A stretch of DNA of 64,000 nucleotides, taken from NCBI GenBank assembly GCA_012972835.1, contig JABDHK010000010.1, positions 248,001-312,000 on the forward strand, read 5' to 3'. This DNA comes from Chlorobiaceae bacterium (GTDB lineage Bacteria; Bacteroidota; Chlorobiia; Chlorobiales; Chlorobiaceae). Numbering within the stretch: the stretch's first letter is position 1; each line of letters starts with the position of its first letter. This document shows positions 26,054 to 36,300 of this stretch, piece by piece. A program made the translations under genes and the position numbers. The notes beneath the pieces are model-generated. The model was not told the origin of the DNA. It ran no database searches and saw nothing but the letters and a program-made list of their open reading frames with translations.

Positions 26054-27628
26054 TTAAAGTGGAATCAGGCCATGTTTTTTCTGGGGTCTGAATTCCCGTT
26101 TGGAATGGAGAAAATCGAGAGACATGGCCAGATAGCGGCGCGTTTCTGCCGGTTCAATGATGTCATCAACCTGAAAGTGTGCAGCTGCGGCGTAGGGGGT
26201 GGCGAAGGTTTCGCGATACTCTTGGACCAGTTCCTGACGGCGCGCAGCGGGATCCTCTGCTTTTTTGATCTCGTTGCGAAAGATAATGTCTACAGCACCA
26301 TCGGCGCCCATGACGGCGATTTCAGCCGAAGGCCACGAAACAACCCTGTCTGCGTCAAGGTCCTTGCTGCACATGGCCAGATAGGCTCCACCATAGGCTT
26401 TGCGGAGTACTACCGTTATTTTTGGTACGGTGGCGGCTGCATAGGCGAAGAGCATCTTTGCGCCATGCCGTATGATGCCGCCATACTCCTGCTCTACGCC
26501 GGGCAGGAAACCGGGGACATCGACAAAGGTAATAAGCGGTATGTTGAAGGCATTGCAGAATCGGATGAAGCGGGCGGCCTTGTCTGATGCGTTGATGTCG
26601 AGCACGCCAGCCATGACATTGGGCTGGTTGGCAACAATCCCAACCGCGCGTCCCTGAAGCCGGGCAAAACCAATGACGATATTTGGGGCAAATGAGGACT
26701 GTACCTCCATGAAATCAGCATTGTCCATGATATGACCGATGACCTCCCGAACGTCGTACCGTTGTTTCGGGTCAAGGGGAATAACGGAGTTAAGAGCTTT
26801 GTCCGGAATGATGATATCGTCCGCCTCCAACTGGGGTGAGTCCTCCAGATTATTGGAGGGGAGAAATGACATTAGGCGCTTGCAGATGGCGATGGCATCC
26901 AGATCATCTTCAGCGATAAAGTGAACCACCCCCGAGTTGTTCATCTGGGCTATCGGTCCTCCCAGATCTTCGGCGGTAACCACTTCACCGGTTACTGCCT
27001 TGATGACCGAGGGGCCAGTGATGAACATTCGGGCTGCACGGGTCTGAATGATGAAGTCGGTCAAGGCCGGGCTGTAGGCTGCACCGCCGGCACAGGGGCC
27101 GCAGATTATTGAAATTTGCGGGACAACTCCGGAGAGCATGACGTTGTTGTAAAATACCTTGCCGTAACCGGAGAGGCTGTCGATACCCTCCTGTATTCGG
27201 GCGCCGCCTGAGTCGTTGATCATGATGAAGGGCGAGCCTGTCTTGAGCGAAGACTGCATCATCTGCACTATTTTATTACAGTGGGCTTCACCGGCCGACC
27301 CACCGACGACGGTGAAATCCTGGCTGGCAAGATGCACCAGTCTTCCATTGACACTGCCAGCTCCGGTGACGACACCATCCGCGGCCATCTCCTTGTCCGT
27401 CATGCCGAAGTTTGTGCAGCGGTGTTTGGCAAAAAGTCCCGATTCCTGAAAACTGTCCTGATCAAGTAGTGCGCCGATGCGTTCACGTGCGCTGAGACTG
27501 CCTGCCTCATGCTGGCGATCGATCTTCTCCTGCCCGCCTCCCAATTGCAATGTTTCTTTCCGCTGGTTCAGATCCTGTACTATCTCCTCTATATTCATGG
27601 TATCCCGACTGTGTGCAATCATTATCAA
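26054..27628 (-). CDS. Methylmalonyl-CoA carboxytransferase 12S subunit (acyl-CoA carboxyltransferase)
   Basis: 524 residues, normal for the 12S/propionyl-CoA carboxylase beta family. Both crotonase-like halves are intact: DSGGARIQEGIDSL, GPCAGGAAYSPALTDF (acyl-CoA oxyanion region) and, in the C-terminal half, DVPGFLPGVEQEYGGIIRHGAKML, VPKITVVLRKAYGGAYLAM and AEIAVMGADGA. The sequence follows the known Propionibacterium 12S chain very closely through these blocks. It moves carboxyl from (S)-methylmalonyl-CoA to biotin, giving propionyl-CoA. It lies between the 5S and small-subunit genes. ATG start is preceded by a plausible spacing to the 5S stop (10 bases). Confidence 0.9.
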   Translation of the reverse strand: MIMIAHSRDTMNIEEIVQDLNQRKETLQLGGGQEKIDRQHEAGSLSARERIGALLDQDSFQESGLFAKHRCTNFGMTDKEMAADGVVTGAGSVNGRLVHLASQDFTVVGGSAGEAHCNKIVQMMQSSLKTGSPFIMINDSGGARIQEGIDSLSGYGKVFYNNVMLSGVVPQISIICGPCAGGAAYSPALTDFIIQTRAARMFITGPSVIKAVTGEVVTAEDLGGPIAQMNNSGVVHFIAEDDLDAIAICKRLMSFLPSNNLEDSPQLEADDIIIPDKALNSVIPLDPKQRYDVREVIGHIMDNADFMEVQSSFAPNIVIGFARLQGRAVGIVANQPNVMAGVLDINASDKAARFIRFCNAFNIPLITFVDVPGFLPGVEQEYGGIIRHGAKMLFAYAAATVPKITVVLRKAYGGAYLAMCSKDLDADRVVSWPSAEIAVMGADGAVDIIFRNEIKKAEDPAARRQELVQEYRETFATPYAAAAHFQVDDIIEPAETRRYLAMSLDFLHSKREFRPQKKHGLIPL

Positions 27629-27637
27629 GCTATAATT

Positions 27638-29053
27638 TTATTGGTAAGGCGTTACAGTCACCTTGTGCTGCCGGCCGCTAAGGGTCACGGAGTAGGTGAT
27701 AGGGCCGGTGATCGTCCCCTGATGGCCTTCTGCTGGTTGTGTTTCCGATTCGCCGGTCGCAGGGTTCCGCCCAAGGTTTCTAGGTCCTTCGTGGCGTTCG
27801 GCAAAAAATTTGGGTGCCACCTGCGGGAACATGGCATAGGTAAGCACATCTTCAGTTGTACCGTTGCATCCGGTAAGGGCAAGAGCTGCCGAACGGAGCT
27901 TGTCCCACTCCGGTTTCAGGAGATTTGCCGGCCGGCAGTGGATCTGCTTTTTATGGGCATGCTCCTGTGCCATTTTCACGACGTCCGGATTTTTTTCGCC
28001 AGGTACTGCGCCGTAATAGCCAAGCATGAGGTCAGCAAATTCACCGGTCAGTACCTTGTACCTGCCCATGAGTACATTCAGTACCGCCTGGGTACCAACG
28101 ATCTGACTGCTTGGGGTTACAAGGGGGACATACCCGGTATCTTTGCGCACAAGAGGGATCTCCTCCAGTACCTCTTTCATCCTGTCACCTGCACCTTGCT
28201 GCTTGAGCTGGTTCTCCATGTTGGAAAGCATGCCGCCAGGGATCTGGCTCTTGAAGATTTCAGTCTCCACACCGGTAACTTGTGAGAGAAATTCGCGGTA
28301 ACGTCCCAGCGCAGTCATGAAATGTCTCTTTACCTTCTGTACCTTTTCCATGTTGACGCGGGTAGTGTAACCGGTGCCTTCGAGCATTTCAATAAAACTT
28401 TCCGTAGGGTTATGCCCCGGCCCAAGACTCATGGAGCTGATTGCAGTATCCACGCAATCGACTCCAGCCTCAACCGCCTTCATCAGGCTGACCAGCGTAA
28501 CACCCGTGGTTGCATGAACATGAAGATGTACCCGAAGATTATTTCCGCATGCTTCTTTAATGCCTTTTACCAGGTCAAAGGCTGCCTGAGGCTTGATGAG
28601 GGCCGCCATGTCCTTGATGCAGAGGGAGTCGACTCCCATATCCTGCAGTCTGCGGGCCTGGTCAACAAAAAGCTGTGTAGTGTGAATAGGGCTTACCGTG
28701 TAGCAGATCGTACCCTGAGCGTGTTTGCCTGCCTTTTTGACTGCACGAACGGAGCTCTCTATATTTCGCAGGTCATTGAGTGCGTCGAAAATACGGAAGA
28801 CGTCCATACCGTTTTCTGCAGACTTGTTGCAGAATCGCTCTACCACCTCATCCTGGTAGTGGCGATACCCAAGAAGATTCTGGCCGCGCAGCAGCATCTG
28901 CAGCGGAGTTTTTGGCATGAGCTTTTTGAAGGTGCGCAACCGTTCCCACGGGTCCTCATTCAGAAAGCGGATGCATGAGTCGTAAGTAGCGCCACCCCAA
29001 CACTCGAGTGACCAGTAGCCGGCGTCGTCAAGCTCCTGGCAGGCTCCGGTCAT
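27638..29053 (-). CDS. Methylmalonyl-CoA carboxytransferase 5S subunit / pyruvate carboxyltransferase; conserved N-terminus lies upstream of the first ATG
   Basis: The frame carries the DRE-TIM/PycB fold that transfers carboxyl between biotin and pyruvate to give oxaloacetate. Metal-site residues are visible: the carbamylated Lys in CIKDMAAL, and the His pair in HLHVHATTG; further 5S hallmarks are AGYWSLECWGGATYDSC, WERLRTFKKLMP and IFKSQIPGGMLSNMENQL. The first ATG is at 29053, but homology continues upstream in the same frame: from about 29119 it reads ITELALRDAHQSLIATR, which contains the essential metal-binding Asp of LRDxxQS. The frame stays open to a stop at 29231-29233, yet has no ATG, GTG or TTG before 29053. 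So either a rare start codon is used or the gene is damaged. No biotin carboxylase gene is adjacent, which favours transcarboxylase over pyruvate carboxylase. Confidence 0.88.
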   Translation of the reverse strand: MTGACQELDDAGYWSLECWGGATYDSCIRFLNEDPWERLRTFKKLMPKTPLQMLLRGQNLLGYRHYQDEVVERFCNKSAENGMDVFRIFDALNDLRNIESSVRAVKKAGKHAQGTICYTVSPIHTTQLFVDQARRLQDMGVDSLCIKDMAALIKPQAAFDLVKGIKEACGNNLRVHLHVHATTGVTLVSLMKAVEAGVDCVDTAISSMSLGPGHNPTESFIEMLEGTGYTTRVNMEKVQKVKRHFMTALGRYREFLSQVTGVETEIFKSQIPGGMLSNMENQLKQQGAGDRMKEVLEEIPLVRKDTGYVPLVTPSSQIVGTQAVLNVLMGRYKVLTGEFADLMLGYYGAVPGEKNPDVVKMAQEHAHKKQIHCRPANLLKPEWDKLRSAALALTGCNGTTEDVLTYAMFPQVAPKFFAERHEGPRNLGRNPATGESETQPAEGHQGTITGPITYSVTLSGRQHKVTVTPYQ

Positions 29054-29230
29054 ATCTTCAATACCAAGCCTGGTGGCAATCAGGCTCTGGTGTGCGTCCC
29101 GGAGGGCAAGCTCGGTTATATCAATGATTCGATTTATGGTAACCCCACTTGATGATGTTAGTTGAACAGTAATTTCTGGGTTCGGATACTGGTAAAAACA
29201 AGGTGGACCGCCATTGCGTATCCGCAGTGT

Positions 29231-29342
29231 TTACGTTAAATAAAGTTAGCAAAAAGGCATATTACTTCACCGCTAAATCCGGTTTTTGTTAAGGCAATCA
29301 CATGATTGGCGAATATAATGAATCAGGATGGAAATAGTATGT
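29231..29342. other. Intergenic region upstream of the transcarboxylase operon
   Basis: Short AT-rich gap between the operon's open frame and the DUF4337 gene. It should hold the operon promoter. I could not place clear promoter boxes. Confidence 0.3.
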
Positions 29343-29909
29343 TCAAATTCCAAACAATGCAAGCACTCCAAACACAATGCCGAGAGTTGCGCATGTTAAG
29401 CTTCCATACTTAAGCCATTTGCGGCGTGTCAGCACAGCTATCGCCGCGAGTGAAATGCCAATCTGAAGTATCGTTGTTCCAGAAGCCCAGCGGTGGTGGG
29501 AATGCATATACTTTTCGGATTTTTCATCGGCCTCATGAGAGAGTATTTCTGTCTCTTCGGCTTTCTTTTTAATTTCTTTTTTTTCAGCCATATAGCGCAC
29601 GACATCCTTGGCTTTTTCCTCTTGATCTTTGCCTGTTGTCAGTTTGGATGCAAGCTCAGCCAGATATTGCTTGTTGCTTTTTGATTGGTAAAAATTCCAC
29701 TGATCCGCCGCCTCAGTTTTTTTAATTGCGGCTTCATTTTTTAAAATAATGGCTTCACCAAGAGAAACGCTCCCCTCATAAGAGAGGAGAGCGCCTATGG
29801 TGGCCATGATTGCAGTCATCACGGCAATTTGATTATTGAAGCCATGCCCTCCTTCACCACCTTCCAATACCTCTTCGTGTGGCCCTTTTACTTCAAACTC
29901 TTCACTCAT
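29343..29909 (-). CDS. DUF4337 membrane protein
   Basis: 188 residues. Topology: a hydrophobic segment near residues 27-48 (IAVMTAIMATIGALLSYEG), a long charged Lys/Glu-rich helical middle (~70-135), and two C-terminal transmembrane helices (~145-185). The WNFYQSKSNKQY and ILQIGISLAAIAVLTRRKWL motifs are typical of DUF4337. The function of the family is unknown. It stands alone on the minus strand. Confidence 0.75.
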   Translation of the reverse strand: MSEEFEVKGPHEEVLEGGEGGHGFNNQIAVMTAIMATIGALLSYEGSVSLGEAIILKNEAAIKKTEAADQWNFYQSKSNKQYLAELASKLTTGKDQEEKAKDVVRYMAEKKEIKKKAEETEILSHEADEKSEKYMHSHHRWASGTTILQIGISLAAIAVLTRRKWLKYGSLTCATLGIVFGVLALFGI

Positions 29910-30003
29910 TAAAGCTTCCTTTTCTATATGGTTTCATTCTGTGTTCCGGAAAATAACAGCAGAGTGGCTAATAAAAAATTCATATATCAAAACTCCATCT
30001 CCA

Positions 30004-30552
30004 TTATCGGTTGTAGTATGAAATAAGAGATGCCTTGGCGAGCGCATTCTGGTTCAACATGAATCCAACCATCGCCGGTGATGTTTTTTCATCAACCTCC
30101 AGTTTTGCTATGTTAAGGGCATAGACCGTAAAGATGTAGCGATGAGGTTTATCGCCCACTGGAGGACAGGCTCCACCAAACCCAGGTTTTCCATAGTCCG
30201 TTATACTTTGTGTGCTGCCTTTAGGTGCTAACCCTTTTTGCAGATTACCCGCGTCTTTTTTAAGCTCGCTGATGTTTGATGGAATGTTGACAATGATCCA
30301 ATGCCACCAACCGCTTCCTGTGGGAGCATCAGGGTCATAGAGGGTAACGGCAAAGCTTTTTGTGTTGTGTGGTGCATTACTCCATTTCAGGGAGGGAGAG
30401 ATATTTTTTCCTGTGCAGCCAAATCCTGAAAATACCTGTTCCTCGTTCAGTTGTCCCTGCAAGTCATCGCTTTTCAAGGTGAACTCTTCACCGTATGCCT
30501 TGCCGCCCCCGATAAGAGCAAGGATAAAAAGAATAAAAATCAGTTTTTTCAT
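30004..30552 (-). CDS. Exported YbhB/YbcL-type PEBP (Raf-kinase-inhibitor-like) protein
   Basis: 182 residues with a Sec signal peptide (cleavage near AYG, residue ~21). PEBP motifs: SPSLKWSNAPHNTKSFAVTLYDPDAPTGSGWWHW (the ligand-pocket Asp-Pro-Asp and His region), the GKPGFGGACPPVGDKPHRYIFTVYAL block. Bacterial members bind small anionic ligands; cellular role unknown. Periplasmic by signal peptide. Divergent from ogt. Confidence 0.9.
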   Translation of the reverse strand: MKKLIFILFILALIGGGKAYGEEFTLKSDDLQGQLNEEQVFSGFGCTGKNISPSLKWSNAPHNTKSFAVTLYDPDAPTGSGWWHWIIVNIPSNISELKKDAGNLQKGLAPKGSTQSITDYGKPGFGGACPPVGDKPHRYIFTVYALNIAKLEVDEKTSPAMVGFMLNQNALAKASLISYYNR

Positions 30553-30654
30553 TGTGCTTTCTCTTTTATTTTTAGGTTGATGATTTGTCAGTTAATTGAG
30601 CAATCTCATGCCATTGAGTCTGTACGTTACACAACATACTCATAATGCGGTATA

Positions 30655-31128
30655 ATGAACAACACACTTTTTCTTGAATATCAACAGACCAATATTGGTC
30701 GAGTCGGGGTAGCGGAGTGTGAAGGTTTTATAACCAGATTTTTGTTTGAATCATGCCCCATTCCAGAGTGTGCAGAAATGCATGAAACTGATCTTCTTCG
30801 GGAAGCGTTTCGGCAGTTAAACTTCTACCTTGCCGGAGAGTTGAAAGATTTTTCATTACCTCTTGCCCTTTCCGGGACACCCTTTTTGCAGCAGGTATGG
30901 AAAATCATTTCTACCATTCCCTATGGAAAAACACTCACATACAAGGATATTGCTGCACGTACAGGAAACCCCCTTGCCGTTAGGGCTGTTGGGATGGCAA
31001 CCCATAGAAATTTACTGCCGCTCTTTATTCCCTGTCACAGAGTTATAGGGAGTGATGGCACTCTTACCGGGTATCGAGGTGGAATTGGATTGAAAAAACA
31101 GCTGCTTGAACTTGAAATGTTCAAATAA
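30655..31128 (+). CDS. ogt: Methylated-DNA-protein cysteine methyltransferase
   Basis: 157 residues. The active-site Cys127 lies in IPCHRVIGSDG; the DNA-recognition helix region TYKDIAARTGNPLAVRAVG and the preceding FLQQVWKIISTIPYGKTLTY are canonical. It removes O6-alkyl groups from guanine in a single suicidal step. No Ada-type regulatory domain is attached, so it is the Ogt form. Single-gene unit, divergent from the PEBP gene. Confidence 0.95.
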   Translation: MNNTLFLEYQQTNIGRVGVAECEGFITRFLFESCPIPECAEMHETDLLREAFRQLNFYLAGELKDFSLPLALSGTPFLQQVWKIISTIPYGKTLTYKDIAARTGNPLAVRAVGMATHRNLLPLFIPCHRVIGSDGTLTGYRGGIGLKKQLLELEMFK

Positions 31129-31264
31129 TCCAAGCATTGTGGAAGATTGTCTATCGTTATTTCAGCGGAAGCAACTTATGTTTAACTTTTTAAGTTGTAA
31201 TTATGCAAGCAAGTTCAGCAAAAGCATGAAAAGTTGAGGATTTGTTAACCATTAACGGCAAGAG

Positions 31265-32107
31265 GTGAACTCGACTCAGGATATACCGGTTGCGAGGCTT
31301 GAGGATACGTTTTTTGAGATTATCAGCATTGAAGATTTAGGGTTCGAACTCTCACGTGACAATCATCGTCACGATTTTTTCGAGATTCTCTGGTTTACTT
31401 CCCCCGTTGACAGTGCTCATTATATTGATTTTGAGCCCTACCCAATTGAGTCGGGACTGGTCTATCTTTTGGCTCCAGGCCAGGTGCATGCCTATGAAGG
31501 AGCATCACCATCTGGTTATGTCATGGTCTTTTCGCGTGAAATGTTCAGTAACATAATGGATCTCCAACTCAGGGTGCTTTTCAATCCATTCATGAACAGG
31601 GGAGTCAGACTAAGAGAGTCGGAGAGCAGTGTGTTGCAGCAACTCTCCGAACTGATGATGCTGGAAAGCAGGGGGGGCAAGGATTTTTTTATTCTGCTCT
31701 CCTATCTCAAGGCTTTTCTTTTGCATATCGCAAGAAGTAATCAGGAACCGGCGTTTGCTTTCGATCATGCTGGTCAACGCATGAGCCTGTTGTTTGAACT
31801 GCTTGAAGCAAATTTCCGAAAGGAGCGTTATGCCGGTTTTTATGCCTCGGCGCTTGGCATAACTCCCAAGCGGCTCAACGAGATTCTGCATGAGAAATTC
31901 GATCTCACGCTGACTCGTATTCTCCATACCAGGCTTATTCTTGAGGCTAAACGGGAAATAGCCTATGGCAGAAAAAGCTTCAAGGAGATCTCTTTTGAGC
32001 TTGGGTTCAGCGATCAGGCATATTTCAGCAGATTTTTTAAGGTACAGACCGGTATGATGCCGGTTGATTTCCGGCGCAGAATGTTCCGGTTCTCACAGAA
32101 AAATTAG
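31265..32107 (+). CDS. AraC-family transcriptional regulator
   Basis: 280 residues. The N-terminal cupin-like sensing domain (RHDFFEILWFT, ESGLVYLLAPGQVHAYE) is followed by a C-terminal pair of helix-turn-helices (~residues 185-275) with the family signature FKEISFELGFSDQAYFSRFFKVQTGMMPVDFRRR. It lies 35 bases upstream of the RND adaptor gene in the same direction, so it is probably the local regulator of that efflux operon. GTG start; ribosome binding site weak. The inducer is unknown. Confidence 0.9.
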   Translation: MNSTQDIPVARLEDTFFEIISIEDLGFELSRDNHRHDFFEILWFTSPVDSAHYIDFEPYPIESGLVYLLAPGQVHAYEGASPSGYVMVFSREMFSNIMDLQLRVLFNPFMNRGVRLRESESSVLQQLSELMMLESRGGKDFFILLSYLKAFLLHIARSNQEPAFAFDHAGQRMSLLFELLEANFRKERYAGFYASALGITPKRLNEILHEKFDLTLTRILHTRLILEAKREIAYGRKSFKEISFELGFSDQAYFSRFFKVQTGMMPVDFRRRMFRFSQKN

Positions 32108-32142
32108 ATCAACAGGTTTTCAGCGGATAAATAAACAGATAT

Positions 32143-33327
32143 ATGAACAATAAACTGAGAAACAGGGTTGTCCTGCTGTCGGTGGTCATCGGAGTGTGTT
32201 TGCCGGTACTTTTTTATGGTTGTGGCTCTGGAAATGACGGCAAAGATGCCGGAATGAATGCAAAGCCTGCTCTGCCGGTAATGGTGGTTAATCGTTCAGA
32301 TGCAACGGTAACAACGCTCTATTCAGCTCTTCTTGAGGGGAGAGTCAATGTTGAAATACGCCCGCAGGTTGATGGCACACTCCAGACTATCTTTGTCGAT
32401 GAGGGCTCCTTTGTCAAAACTGGTCAGTCGCTTTTTAAAATAGATGATCGTGCCTACCGTGAGCTTTACAACAGCGCCTTGGCATCTCAGCATGCCGCTG
32501 AAGCACGGCTTGTAATTGCAAAGCTTGACGAGGAAAAACTTGTTCCGCTGGTGCAGAACAAGGTGATCTCGGATATCCAGCTTAAAACCGCCAAAGCAAA
32601 CACTCATGCAGCTCAAGCCGCAGTTGAGCAGGCTAAAGCCGCCACCCGCTCTGCTCAGGTAAATCTTGATTATACCCTTATTAAAGCACCTGTAAGCGGT
32701 TATATCGGTAAAATTCCGTTACGGCTTGGAAGCCTTGTCAGTAAAAACCAGAGCGAATGGCTCACTCTTCTGAGTGATGTCAGTCAAATTTATGCCTACT
32801 TCAGCATGAGTGAAAATGATTTTATGCGTTTCCGCCAGATCTATACCGGCACTACCATACAGGATAAGTTGCGTCATCTCTCTCCGGTATCACTGATTAT
32901 GTCGGATGGCAGCAGCTTTTCTGAAAAAGGCACCATAGGGAGTGTAAGCGGACAGTTTGATCAAACAACTGCCTCGGTCAGGCTAAGGGCGGTTTTCCCC
33001 AACCCGGATGCTCTCCTGCGTTCAGGCAATACAGGCAAGGTGGTGATGGAATCACTTTTCCATGATGCACTTATTGTTCCCCAGGCAGCAACTGTTGAGT
33101 TGCAGGACAAGATTTTTGTTTTCCTTCTTACTCCAGGCAACAAAGTGAAGGAGCAAGTTGTCACGGTTTCCGGCAAGAGTGGTCATAACTATATCGTGAG
33201 TGCAGGGCTGAAACAGGGCGACACTATTATTATTGCCGGCATAGAGAAATTAAAGAATGGCATGGTTATCAAGCCACTCAAGAGCGAGCAGGGAACAGCC
33301 AGCACCACAGCAGTAAAGGTCAAGTGA
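32143..33327 (+). CDS. RND efflux periplasmic adaptor (AcrA/MexA family)
   Basis: 394 residues. A hydrophobic N-terminus ends in a weak lipobox (LFYGC), then the lipoyl halves (VEIRPQVDGTLQTIFVDEGSFVKTGQ, ~75-100, and YTLIKAPVSGYIGKIPLRLGSLV), an alpha-hairpin rich in Ala between them, a beta-barrel and the membrane-proximal domain. It connects the RND pump and outer-membrane channel encoded directly downstream. First structural gene of a three-gene efflux operon. Confidence 0.93.
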   Translation: MNNKLRNRVVLLSVVIGVCLPVLFYGCGSGNDGKDAGMNAKPALPVMVVNRSDATVTTLYSALLEGRVNVEIRPQVDGTLQTIFVDEGSFVKTGQSLFKIDDRAYRELYNSALASQHAAEARLVIAKLDEEKLVPLVQNKVISDIQLKTAKANTHAAQAAVEQAKAATRSAQVNLDYTLIKAPVSGYIGKIPLRLGSLVSKNQSEWLTLLSDVSQIYAYFSMSENDFMRFRQIYTGTTIQDKLRHLSPVSLIMSDGSSFSEKGTIGSVSGQFDQTTASVRLRAVFPNPDALLRSGNTGKVVMESLFHDALIVPQAATVELQDKIFVFLLTPGNKVKEQVVTVSGKSGHNYIVSAGLKQGDTIIIAGIEKLKNGMVIKPLKSEQGTASTTAVKVK

Positions 33328-33378
33328 GAGAAGGTAATTTTTTGTACAACGATCTGGCAGAGCTAAACGCATCTATCC

Positions 33379-36300
33379 ATGTTTGAACGATTTATTTCAA
33401 GGCCGGTTCTGGCGACGGTCATATCGGTGATTCTGGTTATCCTTGGCATGGTTGGCATATACCAGCTGCCGATTACCCGATTTCCCGATATTGCTCCCCC
33501 AAGTGTTGTGGTTTCGGCCAGTTATCCCGGTGCCAGTGCTGAAACTGTTGGCCGTTCTGTAGCGCCTCCGCTTGAAGAAGCGCTCAACGGGGTTGAAAAC
33601 ATGACCTACATGACCTCAACCTCTGCCAATGACGGTTCTCTTTCCATAACAGTCTTTTTCAAGCAGGGAACAAATGCCGATCAGGCAGCCGTCAATGTTC
33701 AGAACCGCGTTGCACAGGCCACCAGCCAGCTCCCTGCCGAGGTAAACCGGATAGGCATTTCGACAGTCAAGCGCCAGAACAGCCAGATCATGCTCATCAA
33801 CCTGGCAAGCAGTGCAAAAGAGTATGATCAGAACTTTCTGCAGAACTATGCCAAAATCAATATTGTCGACGATCTCTCAAGGGTTCCCGGTGTTGGTCTT
33901 GTGTCGGTGTTTGGCAACAGGGATTACTCCATGCGTATCTGGTTGAAGCCAGCAAAGATGGCGGCTTACAAGGTGACACCGCAGGAGGTATCGAATGCCA
34001 TTCAGAGTCAGAATCTTGAAGCTGCTCCCGGCTCCTTTGGCGAGAACAGCTCTGAGACCATGCAGTATGTGATGAAGTACAAGGGTAAAAACCCCTATCC
34101 TGTCGATTATGAGCAGATTGTGATACGGGCCAATTCTGACGGCACACTGCTCAAACTTGGTGATATCGCCCGTGTTGAATTTGGTGTTTATACTTATACT
34201 GTTGATACAAAGGCAAATGGGCAGGCCTCTGTGGTATTTGCTGTCTACCAGTCACCGGGTTCAAACGCAAACGAAGTTGAAACCGGGCTTCGCAAGGTAC
34301 TGAAAAAGGCATCAGCTTCATTTCCTGCAGGGATAAGCTACTCTATTCCGTTCAGTTCAAAAAAGGTTGTGGACCAGTCGATTGAACAGGTTCAACACAC
34401 TCTTCTTGAAGCATTTATTCTTGTTTTTCTTGTGGTTTTCCTCTTTCTGCAGGATTTTCGTTCAACCCTCATCCCTGCAATTGCCGTTCCTGTTGCCATT
34501 ATCGGAACATTCTTCTTCATGAACCTCTTCGGATTTTCCATTAATGTGCTGACACTTTTCGGTCTCGTACTGGCTATCGGTATTGTTGTTGACGATGCCA
34601 TTGTGGTGGTCGAGGCGGTTCATGCCAAAATGGAGCAAAAACACTATCCCGCCAAAATTGCTACAGTTTCAGCCATGCGGGATATTACTAAAGCCATTGT
34701 GACCATTACCCTTGTGATGTCATCGGTTTTTCTGCCGGTTGGTTTTCTTCAGGGTTCAACCGGGGTCTTCTACCGCCAGTTTGCTTTCACCCTTGCAATC
34801 GCTATCCTGATATCAGCGGTTAATGCTCTGACACTGAGCCCTGCTCTCTGCGCACTGTTTCTCCAGGATCTTCATCAAGAGGGTAGTGCAAGAAAGCACG
34901 AGAAGCTGAAAAAATTAGGATCATTTGGTCATCGTTTTTTTGTCGGGTTCAATACGGGATTTGAAGCGTTGAAACAAAAATATCTCGGGGCTCTTGTGTT
35001 TTTGATTCGCAACAAACGCCTCTCTTTTACACTTCTTGGGCTGATGTTCGCACTTTCATTCTGGTTGTTCAAAACCTTGCCGACGGGCTTTATTCCTGAT
35101 GAGGACAACGGCTTTGTGATTGTTTCCGCCACCATGCCTCCTGGTTCCTCCTTTGCCCGTACCCAGTCGACGATGGATCGTGCTGCAGTAATTCTGCGCG
35201 CCATTCCCTCAGTTGAAAAGGTGATTTCAGTTTCGGGTATCAATATTCTCTCTCGAAGCTCTTCACCATCATCTGGTCTTCTGTTCCTTCAGCTTAAAGA
35301 TCATAACGAGCGCGGGCCTGAGGGTAATATCAAGCAGATACTTGCTACGATTACCAAGCAACTTGGCAACAGGGAAGGATCTTTCTTTGCTCTTGCCCAG
35401 CCTACAGTTCCCGGTTTCAGTGCTGTCGGTGGACTTGAGTTTGTCTTGCAGGATCGAAGCGGTGGGCCTCTTGGAAAGTTGGGCAGTGTGGCGGAGGGCT
35501 TTATCAGCGAATTGATGAAACGCCCTGAGATAGGTTTTGCGTTTACTACCTTCAAGGCAACCTTTCCCCAGTATGAACTTCAGGTTGACAATGTCAAGGC
35601 TGCGCAACTTGGGGTTAATGTCAGTGATCTTCTGACGGTGCTCCAGGCATACTACGGCAGTCTGCAGGCCTCTGATTTCAACCGGTTTGGCAAGTACTAT
35701 CGTGTGGTCATGCAGTCGGAATCAAGTGAACGTGCTGTGCCGACATCCATGAATGGTATCTTTGTCAAAAACTCACGAGGTGAAATGGTGCCGGTCTCTT
35801 CAGTGATCACCCTAAAACGGGTCTTCGGTACAGAGTCGGTTGACCACTTCAATCTCTTTAATGCGGTGTCAATTAACGCTGTCGTCAAGCCTGGTTTCAG
35901 TACTGGCCAGGCCATAAAGGCCGTTGAAGAGGTCTCCAAAACCACACTTCCTTTCGGTTACAGCTATGACTGGAAAGGCCAGAGTCGTGAAGAACTTGAA
36001 TCAAGCGGTGGACTGCTTCTTATCTTCATGCTCTCTGTGGTCTTTGTCTATTTTCTGCTTTCAGGACTTTTTGAGAGCTATCTGCTTCCCCTTGCTGTGA
36101 TGCTCTCTATCCCGACAGGGCTGCTTGGGGTATTTCTGGGTATAAAAATGGCGGGGATCGCCAACAACATCTATGTTCAGGTTGCGGTTATCATGTTGAT
36201 TGGACTTCTGGCCAAGAATGCAATTCTGATCGTCGAGTTTGCCCTCCAGCGACGGGTTGAGGGTAAATCGCTCTCCGCATCGGCCATTTCTGGCGCCAAG

